From Pyrocephalus nanus (lineage: Eukaryota; Chordata; Aves; Passeriformes; Tyrannidae): a stretch of 64,000 bases of DNA. Below are positions 25,801 through 37,328 of the stretch, one piece after another. The notes under the pieces were generated by a model. The model had not been told where the DNA came from. It saw only the letters and a list, made by a program, of their open reading frames with translations, and did no database searches. Numbering within the stretch: the stretch's first letter is position 1; each line of letters begins with the position of its first letter. The position numbers and the translations under genes were made by a program. The DNA lies in assembly GCA_038380795.1 (NCBI GenBank), contig CM076263.1, positions 10,840,709 through 10,904,708 of the forward strand, in the 5' to 3' direction.

Positions 25801-28800
25801 ATCTAAGTAAATGGAAATTCCAGGATTGGTTTGTAAATGCTTTTAGTACCATTATCAGTTCTGGCCATCTGTGTTTTTTCATTTTAATTCTGTAAATGAA
25901 AGCTTGCCCTTTGGGAATTTCAAGGACCAGAAAGTAGCAATGAACTTCTTCTGCAATTCCAGACTGAATACTCTAACAATTATTAGTTGATGGGACATGC
26001 ACTAAAAAGAATTCTTATTGACAGTGCAATTTTTAAGGATAGTTTCCTTTTGCTAACAAGTATTATAACATTTCTGTGCAAAGATGTGGCTGGCTTATCT
26101 GTGTGCTTAGCCAGTTTTGAGCTGTTTTTCTGTGATGCAACCCAACACAAAGAGCAAGTACGTAATCCGAAAAGTAGCTCTGTGTTAATGGTACATCATG
26201 ATTTCAGATTATTAGGGCTTCCACTTAATTTATTTTGTTTTGTAGATCATACATTCCAAGTTGGTAAGTAAGGAGAATTAAAAACCCACAATCAATGAAA
26301 AGGAGCATTCAGATCTTCCATCTATACTGGTATGGCTGGAATGCTGGTAAAGGATATAGTCATGAACTTAGGATTCAGTGCTTACTCAGCTTTTGTTAAC
26401 ACTCCAATAATTAGTTTTAATAATGAGATAATACCGAAGGATCCAGTCTCTATATGGTTTAATGTTACTTAGAGCTGTAACCATGTAAATGGAAGCAGGT
26501 CTGGCTCTTCAAGCAGAAATCTACCAAATATTAGCTAAAGGAAATAATGGAGTACACGGATAGGTTTTTATTTACACCAAGGTAAGAAAACAGCAAAAAT
26601 ATAATTGGATCCACTTTAAAGGAACTTTAAATGTAATAACCAAAATCATCCATGCAAATGAGAAGATAATCTATTGTATTAAATTGGCACAAAATTAAGA
26701 TTTTTGTAAATTTTTGTAATTTTTTTCATTAAGTTCTTGATTAAAAAAGTATTCTCAGGAAATAAAAGTGTTAATGTTAAATGCAATTCCACTTACAGTA
26801 TGAAGCCCATAAAGCAGAACTCTATGTTAATATCCTTACCCTGAGACTGATCATCACAAATGGACAAAAAATTTAAAGGAAGAGACTGTTCTCTAACCAT
26901 CCAGGAGAGGAAGAAGTGGGGAAAAAAAAACCCAATAGCCAAAACCCAAAACAAACCAAAACTGCACAAAGTCCCAAACCAAATAAAGTGCATAAACAGT
27001 GATAAATTGTATCATTTTCCAAAGTGATTTCAGGTGTTATTGCCACATAATTAAGGATTTTTTTAAACAAATTATCCCCTTAGTTCAATTATGCCTTTTT
27101 ACGAGGAACATCACATCCTACACTAACCTGTAGTGAAGCACAAAACCTTTCCTAATGAACAAATGCTTCTTTGGTTACCAACTGTATAAAGCAATACCTG
27201 CTACTCTGTACATTGAATTCTGCTAGATACTGATGGTAATCTCACTCCATCCTGAATTCAGCTGAGATTTAAAGTCTGACTGGTGTGGCATGGATTCAAT
27301 TTAATTTGATACAGCTTTCATACATGGATATATATCATGCAATCCTATTTCCTCATATGAAGAGAGAGGACTTGGACAGGTAATTGCTGTAGTGTAACAA
27401 GATAAAGGGACTGTCCTGGTTCTGGTTTCTCAACTGAGATAAAGTAATCATATTTAGAATAAGTCAGGAAGCTTGTACTATGTCTACATTATTGTTTTGA
27501 TTTGGCATGGCTAGAGAGTTAATCTCCCATCACGTTGGTTTGACTTGCAGAGCACCTTTGGTACATATAAATTAGACTCAGAAGAAGCTCTGTCTCAGAG
27601 GCCTGTTAAACACACTCCAGCTCCTTGGAAGGTGTGTGTAGAGGGGGAGTATAAAGGTCTAAATCAATGATTTGCACTTTAGGTGTCTTTGAACCACCTG
27701 TGTTGGAGACATTTTTTTGGGGGAACAAGGCCCAAAGTTGTCTGAAAGAAAAATTCCCAACTGGTGTAAACATGAGGGCCTAAACTCCAAGTGGTTTGCT
27801 AAAGCAGGCACGGGTTGTACTTGTCATCGCTTGAAAGATGTATCTCATTGAGCCCCGCTATTCACTGATATTACATTCATTCATCATTGATGGAAAAAAG
27901 GCCTGATTTGATGTATTCTGAAGGGTGGCATGTGGGACAGTTAGGTTCCTGAAAGTGAGAGCAGAGTCTTGGGAAGGTATGATGCTAAGAAAGAGAGGTG
28001 AAGTTCAAAAGCTGCATGAAAGTTCCGTCAAAAATAAAAGCAAAAATGAAGTTCAAAGGCAAGACTGCCATTCCCAAGGGAATTTCTCATTCCATGAATT
28101 ACATTAATAAGGACTTTTAGGGCAAATGGACCTACTTGCTTTCTTCAGAAAACACAATAATTCAAACTACTGTCTCACAGCACTGACTGTGCTGAATGAT
28201 GAAGCTGGTATCATGAACTTATTCTTCACCAGTCAGCATGTCATTGCCATCAGCTACCATCTCATTGGAGCCCTTGAGGAATACATTATCCAGATATAAT
28301 AATGGTGAATGTGATTGCAACTTCATTCCACATACAACTTCATATACAAACTGGACTTAGAACATCCAGAGGGGCAAAGCCAAACACGTGCAGGAATAAA
28401 TAACAAGGCTGAATTTAGAAGTGATTTAATGAAGCTGTGATGTTTTGAGCTGAATTGAAACTTGTTGGATATTTAATGAGACAAAGAGAGGTTTATAAAA
28501 CTTATTCCAAAAGTCAGAATAGCAGAGGCTAAGACTTCTGCCCAGCAGAAATTAAATTCTGGATAGAGATCAGATGTCGGTCCAGCTAATGACAGAAAAT
28601 ACAAGTATACCCAAACACAGAGATTTTAAAATTCATTTCATTTAAAATACTTGCAATTAATAACTCTAATATACCATTTAGCAATCTGGTTCAAATACGG
28701 TTCCCTCAGGGATAGGTCCATAGAGAAAATTATGTTGTGGGGTTTGGAAGGAAAAATCTGCCTCATTTGATAAAAGCGGTGGATGACCTACGTTTTTGGT

Positions 28801-28811
28801 TTTGTGGTTGC

Positions 28812-28828
28812 TTTTTTTTTTTTTTTTT
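28812..28828. repeat. Poly-T tract (17 T)
   Basis: Seventeen consecutive thymines, followed by AATAAAATAACAGAACAC. No retroposon body is recognisable next to it. Confidence 0.85.
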
Positions 28829-30287
28829 AATAAAATAACAGAACACTATGGTTTACAAACCATTCTGTAACCTTTCATATGCACAAGTGTTCTCATGACT
28901 CTTTTTTTGAATTTTCTAAACAAAAGACTCTTGGTTCTGCACATGGTTGCAGAAACAAATGCTGAGAAAAGGCAATAAAAATTATTTTAAGGTACTTGGT
29001 ATTTACTTCATTCCAACAATCACCAGTTATCTAATGTTCATAGAAAAAAAAGTTTGCTCTATCCATCTGTCTCCACTCTTCAGCATCCAATTGCAGCTAT
29101 AATTTTGTTACTTGACTACTTAAAATGGAATTGACAACATCCTTACAGCTAATATGTATACACTGTTCATTTGCAGAGATTGTGTTTTAAAATTGCAGAG
29201 CAAAAAAAAATAGCAAGCAAGTACCCAAGCAAACAATTCTATCTTAATTACTTTTTGTGCTTTATTGTTACATTTTATGATAAATGGTTCCATTCCTTCC
29301 AGTAATAATTTAATATTGAGACTATAATTTCTTGGCTTTTATTTTTAAATGTATTTAAAAGTTGATTAATAAACTGTATCCATATCTCCTACTTGTTACA
29401 TTGTTATTCAGGGCAACAAAAGCAAGGCAGCTGACTAGAAGCAAATGCTCATTTGTTGTATTTAATAATTTTTATTCAACCTGAAGGCTGAAGGGAAGAA
29501 AAGCAGCACCAGACTGTCATCTGGGCTCTTGCTGTCACAACCTCCAAGAGCAGACTTCAGTGCCCAGAGCAAAAGCTAACAAGTTCCAGAGTCAGGCTCC
29601 ACATTTCCTTAGAGACTGGTACCACCAGAGCCGTTTGTAAGATCAGACCTTTTGCATAAGCTGGCACTCTTGCAAATAAAATAAAAAAAATGATTTATTC
29701 TCATTTCTTGGGTAGCAGTTCAAACTCAATAAAAAGTTCTTTCTTCATAAAGAACAGGTCTGAGCAAACTGAAATCTGTGCCTCCTGTTTATTGGAAGAC
29801 AACAGTAAGATACTGAAAGACATTGTGGATCCCAATTAGGAATTGAAGTTAAGAGTATTGACTTCCAGGAACTCTGCCTACCATCAGTTATAACAGCCCA
29901 TGGTTTCAAGGTAATTGTTGGTGGATTTGGGTGTATCTAGGCACCTCTGAGCACAAACATGATCTTGAATCTAGCAGATTTAACCTGGCATCAGATCAGT
30001 ACAGCCACCACATGGTGTTTACGCTGATGTGCACAAGGAACCTAATGGTTCCTAGAAAATAAAGGCTCGTGGTATGTTTGGTGTGATTGGAAAGCAGCAG
30101 ATGGGTTTGTGGTGAGAGCGTGTTGGGACTTGTGCTGTATGTGTTTCCCTGAGTGGGAGAGAAGGGTAAGATTCGGCTGAGACTCAGTCACAGACACGAC
30201 TCCCCAGCTGGTCATGAAGGATGGATGAGTGTGTGGAAAGGAAAAGGGGGATCACTCTGCTGGTAACCACTAACCTTTTGACACAAC

Positions 30288-30345
30288 TCTCACACAGGAT
30301 GGTGTGATTCTTGGGGTCATTCCAGGGCAGGAAAATTATTTCTTT
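30288..30345 (+). mobile_element. Possible short CR1 3' fragment, plus strand
   Basis: The segment around GGTGTGATTCTTGGGGTCAT, preceded by CTCTCACACAGGAT and followed by TCCAGGGCAGGA, resembles the CR1 3' UTR block 'ctctcaggcacatggtgtgattcttggggt...cagggccagga' that is also present, better preserved, at 36.57-36.61 kb. It lacks the terminal octamers and is short, so it may be an old remnant or a chance match. Confidence 0.4.
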
Positions 30346-32378
30346 CCTCAAGGCCAGAAGAACCCTGCTAAACAGATGGTGGTAGGCAGTGAAGTGCCTG
30401 AGAATGAATATTCAAGCAAAAGAGCAAGAGCACAGTGTAAAACTGTGAGAATAGAGGACATTTGAGCAATGTTTTGTACAGATGCATGATACTGCATGTG
30501 AGAAAAGCTCCATTAGACAGAGGAAATAATTTTGAAGACATCAATTCAAGAAGGTATGAATGATTTCTATTGAAAAGAGGGAATTTGGATAATGTGGCTT
30601 TGGGTTTTTTAACTTTAATAGTGCCAAACCCAGACCTCATCAATTCATGAAACTCTGCCATTGGGCCCATATTTATAAACTTCTAAGTACAGCTGTACTC
30701 CTCTGTGATGTTTTGGCTTGTCAAATCTGTAAGAACTGGTATCGAAGATTTACTCTCACTCCTCTGTTTGCCACATATTTGGTGGTAATTAGGTGCTTCA
30801 TTTGTAGAAGTCTTTATGCAAAGCCTCTCTGTTGGAGCAGGATTACATAAGATTTATATCTGTCCTTGTGCAAAGTGCAGAAATCTCCAACGTCTCCACA
30901 TTAAATCGCAGTCTTAAACTTGGATCCCATCCCACTTTCCAACCCTTTGATATTTTTTCTTGTGATCCAGGATAAATGCTGTAGCCATCTCTGAGAAGTA
31001 AAAAGGAATGCCTGACACTCTTTTACACCAACCCCAGCAGAGGCAGGGGACTTCACATGCAAATATGAATCAGACCCAAAGTTTGATTATCTTGGTACAG
31101 TGAAAAGAAACCTTGGATTTTGTTTTTTCTTTTTCTTTTTAAACAAGTTTTTACTTATACATACAAAAGGAAGATCTTAAAGCCCCAAAATAAATGAACA
31201 CTCAAGGAAATAAAAATACGATCTCAAACTTTGTGCATCAGAGGAAGCATTAGAAAAAATAAAATAGATGACTAACAAAGTGAGGTGTGGTTCCTCTGGA
31301 GATGTAAGGAAACTTCTTTTCCAAAACCCGGAAGAGTGCCAATGAAGATAGAATGTGTATGTGATTTTGCACTTAAGTACATTAAGAAATCCTGTAAGGA
31401 GCAAAAACAAAAAAATAAGCAGTTTGAAATGCCATTTGCAAGGTGCTTGGTTTCTCTATGAAGCAAATAGTCAGATAAAATATGCAGGAATGTGTTTTTC
31501 TCAGGTTTGAGTTGGAAGAGGAAATTGATTTACAAATTCTGAATGGAATAGAAACTTTGGAGCACAACAAATCAACTCCCTGCTCTCCTGTGTGCAGTGT
31601 ACATGGCATGGAGCCTCCTCTTCCTGTGGGAACTGCTTTGACTTTTGTGCTATTACAACATAATCAAGGTGCTCACCAGTGTAATTAAATACTAGGGATT
31701 TTGGTCTTTAATGATGCTCAGATTAGTGTAATCATCTTCTTGGTTGTTCTTGGGCAACTGGCCTTTCAGGACTTTCAATGGTGTGCCTTCAAAGAGCCCT
31801 TTATATTTGTGGAGGTATGCAGTCAGCTCTCCACAAGATACGCTCTCCCTGGTCTGTGGTAGTCTGGTGGCTTCACATACATGTTCCCATCAGGCTTTTG
31901 AGAAATCTCAGGCTTGCAGGGAAGACTTTAGGTTGTGCTGGGGCTTGGAAGCAGGGGATTTTTTCCTAAGTGATCTAAGTTCCCATCTGTATTTGTGGGG
32001 CCAAGCAGATAGAAAATCTTCCTCTTGCTTGTAAAAGAATGGAGAAAACTTGAGCAAGCCCAAATGCATAGGATTTCCACAGCCCTGTACAAAGGAGAAG
32101 GAAGCACTATTGGCAGAAAAGACAAAGCAAAGGATGCTACACATAAACAGTATTCATGGTATTGAACCTGAAATACACCCTGTTGATTCTGGGATAGGCT
32201 TTTGACAAAGATTTGTTCCTGACCTCCAAAGGTCTTGTTGCCTGTTTGGATAGTTGTCTTTCTGCTCAGTGAGCTTTTCTACAAGAAGAAATTAAACACT
32301 TTTTGCTTTTTAAATTACTCACATAGATTCTCTGCCATTTCAAGCTCAATCTGCTTGAGTAAGGAGTGTGTAATCCTC

Positions 32379-32397
32379 TTTTTTTTTTTTTTTTTTT
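32379..32397. repeat. Poly-T tract (19 T)
   Basis: Nineteen consecutive thymines following TAATCCTC and preceding CCATGGACATG. No transposon is identified beside it. Confidence 0.85.
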
Positions 32398-35300
32398 CCA
32401 TGGACATGTGCTTTTAAAGTAAGTTCAGAATTAAATATGTTATGGAGTAATTCTGGGGCTCTATGGGAAAGTTCGTTAGATCATCAAGCCCACTTCCATG
32501 CTGAGTTTGTCCCTACAGGGAAGATATACAAGATAAACTTATTTTACACTGGATGATAGTGAAAATGCCAAGAAACGATTTTTCTCCTAGTTAAACCTAC
32601 AAAGAGCACTTTCATATCAAAGGCACTAACATGCAAGCACAGATTTACATAATAATGTGAGAAAGAGAAAGGAAAAAGTAAGACAATTTTTACTCTTTGT
32701 TCTTAAGAAGGATTGTATTAATCCCTTTTGTATATTCTAGCAGCTACAAACCGAAATGAAAACTATATCCAGAGGCAGATAATGTCCTTCTTCTCACAGG
32801 AGGAGAAGAGTAAGCTACATTTCTGGAAGACTGTTCTTTTTCCTACCTGGAACATCTATTCAGTCCCAGCCAGGTAAGGCTGTTGTTTAAGGCCAGTTCC
32901 CCAGGGTTCAGCTGACCTTTGCGGCAAAACCACTGAAGGACTTAGAGAAAGAGACAGTCTGGCCTCCTCCCTCAGCTCCTGATTGCTGGTCCTTTGGCAA
33001 AGAGGAGTATTCAGATTCGCAGAGCAGCCCAGGTTCATAGTGTCATTTGTGGCCATGGCAAAGCAGGGTCCTCCCGTGCAGGAAGAATCACAAAGGCAAA
33101 CCAACTTGAATTTCTCCGAAGCTTTCCTAGAAATGTCACCTGGGACTGTAAAGAGGTCGAATTATAAACTAGCACTCCATGCAGAAAGGTGAAAGAAGCA
33201 GAGTGCAGGTGTAAAGACCATGAGAAAGAAGGAAGGTTGGTGGAGGCAGGGGAAATACCCATCTTTCAAATGAATTGAAATAACTTAGATAATTCCCTGC
33301 AACTATTACTGGATTTCTCCTTACCTTTGAAATTTCAGTTCAAAGTAAAAGAAGACCCTAAGTAGGCTTTCCTCTCTCTGAAGATTCTGTCTCAGTCAAG
33401 AGACCAGTCTGAGCAGATCCAGTTGTGAGTTTCTTAAATTTTTAGTGTTTCCCTGTGTTGACCCTTTCAGGCCCACTGCAGTTGCCATACTGAGAGCACA
33501 AAAAACAGTAAAAGCAAAAAATTCCCAACCAAGTTTTCTGAAACATACCATATTGTGAAGAGGCATCAAGCACCTCCTTTCTGTGCTAACAAGTTATTAA
33601 AAAAAGAAAGCACTCTGGTGGGAGCAGATAAAAATGACAATTTTTAAGCTCTCCAGCTTGTTACCACAGAGATTCCTGCATTTAAGGGGGACATCTGTTA
33701 CAAAGGATGAAAAAAAATATTTTGCTGTAAGCAAAGAACAGTCTGGAAACAAAATTATGTCTCAAAATCTAAACCCAAACTCTATTTAAATTGTACCTCA
33801 GCAAAAAATAACAGCCAGTATTAGTAAAACAAATTATATTCCAATTGAAAATAATTAGGTCAGAACAAGTCCAACAAGGGAAGTGAAAATGCAGCATTTA
33901 CAGCTTATAGAACAGGTTTAAGCTGCTTGAAGGAAGCAGGGAAGTGATCAGCCAGCTTGGGAGTGTGATTTCCTTTGCAAATAATTTCTATGCTGAGATG
34001 TGACCAGTGCTTTGGGTTCTGCCAAAGGCAGTAGCCAGAGGCAGCAGAAAAAATTTTAACAACTAGCCAGAAGCAGAAAAAAAAAAATTAACAAGTAAGC
34101 TAATTAGCAGATGCTATCAAGACAGAGTGATAAGATGTGATTAAAGACATCTTTAAGCCACTTCCAGGCCTCTCCCTTCTGGAGCAGTGGTGAGGAGTGC
34201 ATGGGTGGTTTCATTATATCCTCACCATGGGCAGCCAACTCCCAATCAAAACTGACTTCAAGCCCTCAGGTTTTCCAGGAGGCTGAGCAGACAAGGATGC
34301 TCTTTTCCTCTCCCATCCTCACCTCACACCTGCTGTACAAAGGAATGGAGTGGCACAGCAAGGCTGTCACACAGCCGATGAGCTAATACTTAGATTTTGA
34401 GAGAAGCTGCTTGGGTAGGATGTACTTTACCTTCTGCCTCTTGCAGATTAGATTCTCTCCGTCTTACCAACAATTTCTGTTAGCTCATGCTGAGCATTCA
34501 ATGAAACTCTCAAAAAGTTGTGTATGTCCCATAGTAGAAACACAGGTGGAAAAACATGGCTATGGCAGAGTCCTACAGCACACTGAGGGCAAAATTTGAA
34601 ATAGAGCCGAGCTCACCCAGCTCCCAGACTTGTCCTCTGCCTGCAGATGCTTTGGACACAAAATTACATAGGAGTAATGAGAGGCTATGCCTGGCCCTTG
34701 GAGGGAAACTCAAAGGGGGCTCAGAAAAAAAGAGTTTAGGGAATAGTGTTCCATGCAAGGAGACTAACCTAGAGGGTAGTCAGGTTCTGTCAGACAGATC
34801 AGTTTGGTTTGATGCATTTAAGCATGCTGTCACATCAAAGTCCAAAGCCTTTATCCTAGTCCACAGTTTATAAGATGATGAACAATCCTTCTCTGGGAAC
34901 CAGTAAATATGGTATTTTCCAGTTCTCAAGAACTGAACATTTTATAATACTGTAGACAGAAGGTACTATCTATTATTCATGTGTCATTTTATATGTTAGC
35001 ATCCCATGCAAACATATCCAAACTCCATCTTTATTATATGCTGGCATTGAGAATGGAAATAAAAATCCTACTTGGTTCAAACTATTCAAATGCAATGGAT
35101 AGTGACTAACTAACATTTTCATGTTAGTTGCACATGATCACACAGAAGTTTGCTGTTGTTGGTACAAGTAGGCTGGAGACTTTCTAACCATACTGTACAC
35201 ATGTATTTGACTTTTAAAAATAACAGTAATTAAAAATAATTCAACAATAAATGTAACATGTTTTGTAGTTGATGAGCTAGCATTGCAGGGAAAGTTTAAT

Positions 35301-36344
35301 TTTGCTGGGTTTATCTGTTTTGTGCAAATTAAATTCTCATGATTAACTATATTAGGGTTTTGGGGTGCATCCTTTTAATACGAAAAAAAGAGAGGAAACA
35401 GTGCTAGCACAATGATGGCTGTTCTCAGAGGTAAAACACATGCAGAACAAATTGACCAAGGTAAGGACCGCAGATTAGCAGAGGAAAGTGTGCTTCTGGT
35501 GATAATCAAGTATATTTGTTTAATAACAACACTTGCCACTATTACAATAAAGATCTGAAGTTCTGAAGTGCTCATTTCCTCCCTGTACTGTTTGCCACTT
35601 TAGAAGGTGTGGATAGTGTTGAGAACAGAGAAGATAAGAGCGATCACAGAGGTTAAAGAAGAGCTTCTCAGGCAGGGAACCCAGTTATGGTGAGTGGGAC
35701 CAGTAGATGGGCAGGACGCCATGGGAAGCAGCTCTGGTAGGACTTTTGTGGTGAAATTATAGGCAGAGGCTCACCAACTCACTTAACAGGTTAATTCGTT
35801 GACACGATGTCTAAGGTCTTGCATAGATGATCTTTTTGGTGAGAGATCAAGGTGGTTGCCAGCATACTCAAGAAAGGGTGCTTTGGAGGTTCAACTTTAA
35901 GAAGAAGGGTTTGGCCTACACAGAAAAGAGACTTCTGAAGCACTTCCAGTGAATCAGAACTTGGTACACCTATAAAGCCCACTTGTGATTCTCTGACCAC
36001 TGAGCTACTGTGTAACCAAGCACTGCAACAGTCTCAGAGCACTTCTCTTTCTTCTGAAGCAGTTCTTCCTACCTAGGGGTCTAAGAAAGGGGACTTGGAT
36101 GCAGAGGGAAGCTTTGGAGAGAACCAAAGTGCAGGACTTCTCTCATGTGCTGAGGCACTTGTGCTTCTTGAAAAACCTGACACACTTTATACCTTCCACC
36201 CCCAGCTTTCTCCTGGGAAGACATGAAGGCATCCAGAGATGGCAGCAACTTGACACCCACCTTCAGCCTGGACAAAAGTAGACTAAGGGAAAACCATATC
36301 GCAGTCTACCTTCTCACAGTCCACCACATCACATTCCCCTTCTC

Positions 36345-36668
36345 CTGAGGGGAAGAGGAGGGGCAGGCACTGATCTCTTTTCTCTGATGACCAGTGACAA
36401 GACTTCAGGGAACGGTGTGAGGCTGAGTGAGGAGGAGGTTTAGGTTGGATATCAGGAAAAGGTTTTTCATCCCGAGGGTAGCTGGGCACTGGAACAGACT
36501 CCACAAGTAAGTGGTGTCAGGGAACAAGCCTGACAGAGTCCAAGAAGCGCTTGAACAACGCTCTCAGGCACACGGTGTGGTTCCTGGGGTTGTTCCATGC
36601 AGGGCCAGGAGCCTAACTTTGATGATCGCTGTGGGTCCCTTCCCGCTCGGGATATTCCGTGATTCCAC
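36345..36668 (+). mobile_element. CR1 LINE 3' end, plus strand, beside the promoter
   Basis: This carries the CR1 tail in forward orientation: the ORF2 C-terminal/3' UTR stretch with GGTTGGATATCAGGAAAAGG, the block GGGCACTGGAACAGACTCC, AAGCCTGACAGAGTCCAAGAAGCG, then GGGTCCCTTCCCGCTCGGGATATTCCGTGATTCC, which is the CR1 terminus with its octamer-like end. It is a 5'-truncated copy of about 320 bp. Its 3' terminus lies roughly 50 bp from the start of the CpG island and about 350 bp from the proposed exon 1 donor. Several substitutions create CpGs compared with the usual CR1 text, or reflect its subfamily. The left edge is approximate. Confidence 0.88.
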
Positions 36669-36856
36669 AACACCCCCTTCCCACACATACCCCCCGCTCC
36701 AGCCCTGAGCCAGCAGGGTGGTCTCCCTGAAGCGCCCCCCACGAGCCCCCCCCAGCCCACCCTTTCCCCTCAGCAGCCCCTCCTGGGGGCGGGGGCGCAC
36801 AGGGAGACCCTTCCCTTCCCCTCCCTCTCCCCACGGGGGGCCGGAGCCCCCGCGGT

Positions 36857-36862
36857 CACGTG
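36857..36862 (+). promoter_or_regulatory. CACGTG E-box (GGTCACGTGGCC context)
   Basis: A palindromic CACGTG lies in a GTCACGTG context within the CpG island, about 155 bp upstream of the proposed exon 1 donor. This core is bound by USF, MYC/MAX and TFEB/TFE3-type bHLH-ZIP factors in vertebrates. Binding here is inferred from the motif only. Its CpG could be methylation-sensitive. Confidence 0.5.
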
Positions 36863-36877
36863 GCCGCTCGGTGATGT

Positions 36878-36909
36878 CCCGCCCCCCCCATCCCGCCCCA
36901 TCCCGCCCC
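36878..36909 (+). promoter_or_regulatory. Three clustered GC boxes (Sp1/KLF type)
   Basis: CCCGCCCC occurs three times, at 36878-36885, 36892-36899 and 36902-36909, 14 and 10 bp apart. This is the usual Sp1/KLF site on the minus strand as GGGGCGGG. Such clusters just upstream of a TATA-less CpG-island start are typical, so the RAI14 start site probably lies shortly downstream, between about 36930 and 37000. Confidence 0.6.
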
Positions 36910-36959
36910 CGAGTGTCCCGGGGCGCCGCCGCTCCGCCCTTCGGCAGCGCCTGGATCGC

Positions 36960-37018
36960 TCCGTGCGCCGCTCCCGGGACACTCGCGCGGGCGTAGCGGG
37001 ACGCGGCCGCTCCATGAG
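36960..37018 (+). other. RAI14: Proposed RAI14 non-coding exon 1 (5' end unknown)
   Basis: The sequence ends CCATGAG followed by GTGAGAGC at 37019, a near-consensus 5' splice site in the CpG island, downstream of the GC boxes. The left limit is arbitrary because the transcription start is not visible. If spliced to 47549, the ATG at 37014-37016 would read three codons across the junction and then stop (M-R-Y-stop), so this exon would be 5' UTR with a tiny upstream ORF. A second possible donor (GTGAGT at 37323) would give a longer exon 1. RAI14 in other vertebrates also begins translation in exon 2, to my knowledge. Confidence 0.5.
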
Positions 37019-37039
37019 GTGAGAGCGAGGCTCGGCGGG

Positions 37040-37084
37040 AGGCGGCGGCGGGAGGAGGAGGAGGATGGGAGGAGGAGGAGGAGG
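37040..37084 (+). repeat. GGA/GGC-rich purine tract
   Basis: An imperfect (GGA)n run with some GGC, G-rich on the plus strand, lies just downstream of the proposed exon 1 donor. G-rich non-template DNA immediately after a CpG-island start favours R-loops and G-quadruplexes; that effect is general knowledge and not shown here. Confidence 0.8.
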
Positions 37085-37322
37085 GTCCGTGCGCGCTCGG
37101 TGGCGGGCGCTGTGAATGGGGCTTTGTGTGCGGCGCCCACCTGCTCCCGCCTCCGCCGCCCGGCGCGGGGGCTCCGCGGCCGCCGGGCGCTTCCCCCGCC
37201 AGACCCCGAGAGGGGGAACCCGCTGCGGGGTGCAACAGGAGGGAACTTCTCCCTTCTCCCTGCCGGAGAGCCCCGTTTGGCCGGTGTGGGGGGGAGCGGA
37301 GAGCAGCGCGGGGACGCAGCCC

Positions 37323-37328
37323 GTGAGT
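37323..37328 (+). other. RAI14: Alternative 5' splice site candidate (GTGAGT)
   Basis: GTGAGT is a perfect intron-side donor consensus on the plus strand inside the CpG island, but the exon side (GCAGCCC) is weaker than at 37018. If used, exon 1 would be about 300 bases longer. It may serve a transcript that starts further downstream in the island. Confidence 0.3.

Larger units (their letters stand above)
22831..36344. other. Intergenic DNA, AT-rich, no gene recognised
   Basis: About 13.5 kb without a recognisable exon or large repeat. The part from roughly 25 to 30 kb is AT-rich and free of obvious transposons. All open frames here are short (105 codons or fewer) and resemble no family I know. 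It contains poly-T runs at 28812-28828 and 32379-32397 and a possible CR1 scrap at 30.3 kb. Distal regulatory elements for RAI14 could lie here, but I cannot show any from one sequence alone. Confidence 0.6.

Noticed and set aside
32440..32530. Segment resembling the CR1 3' end (TTAGATCATCAAGCCCACTTCC)
   Set aside because: Similarity is too weak and patchy, and the octamer end is missing.
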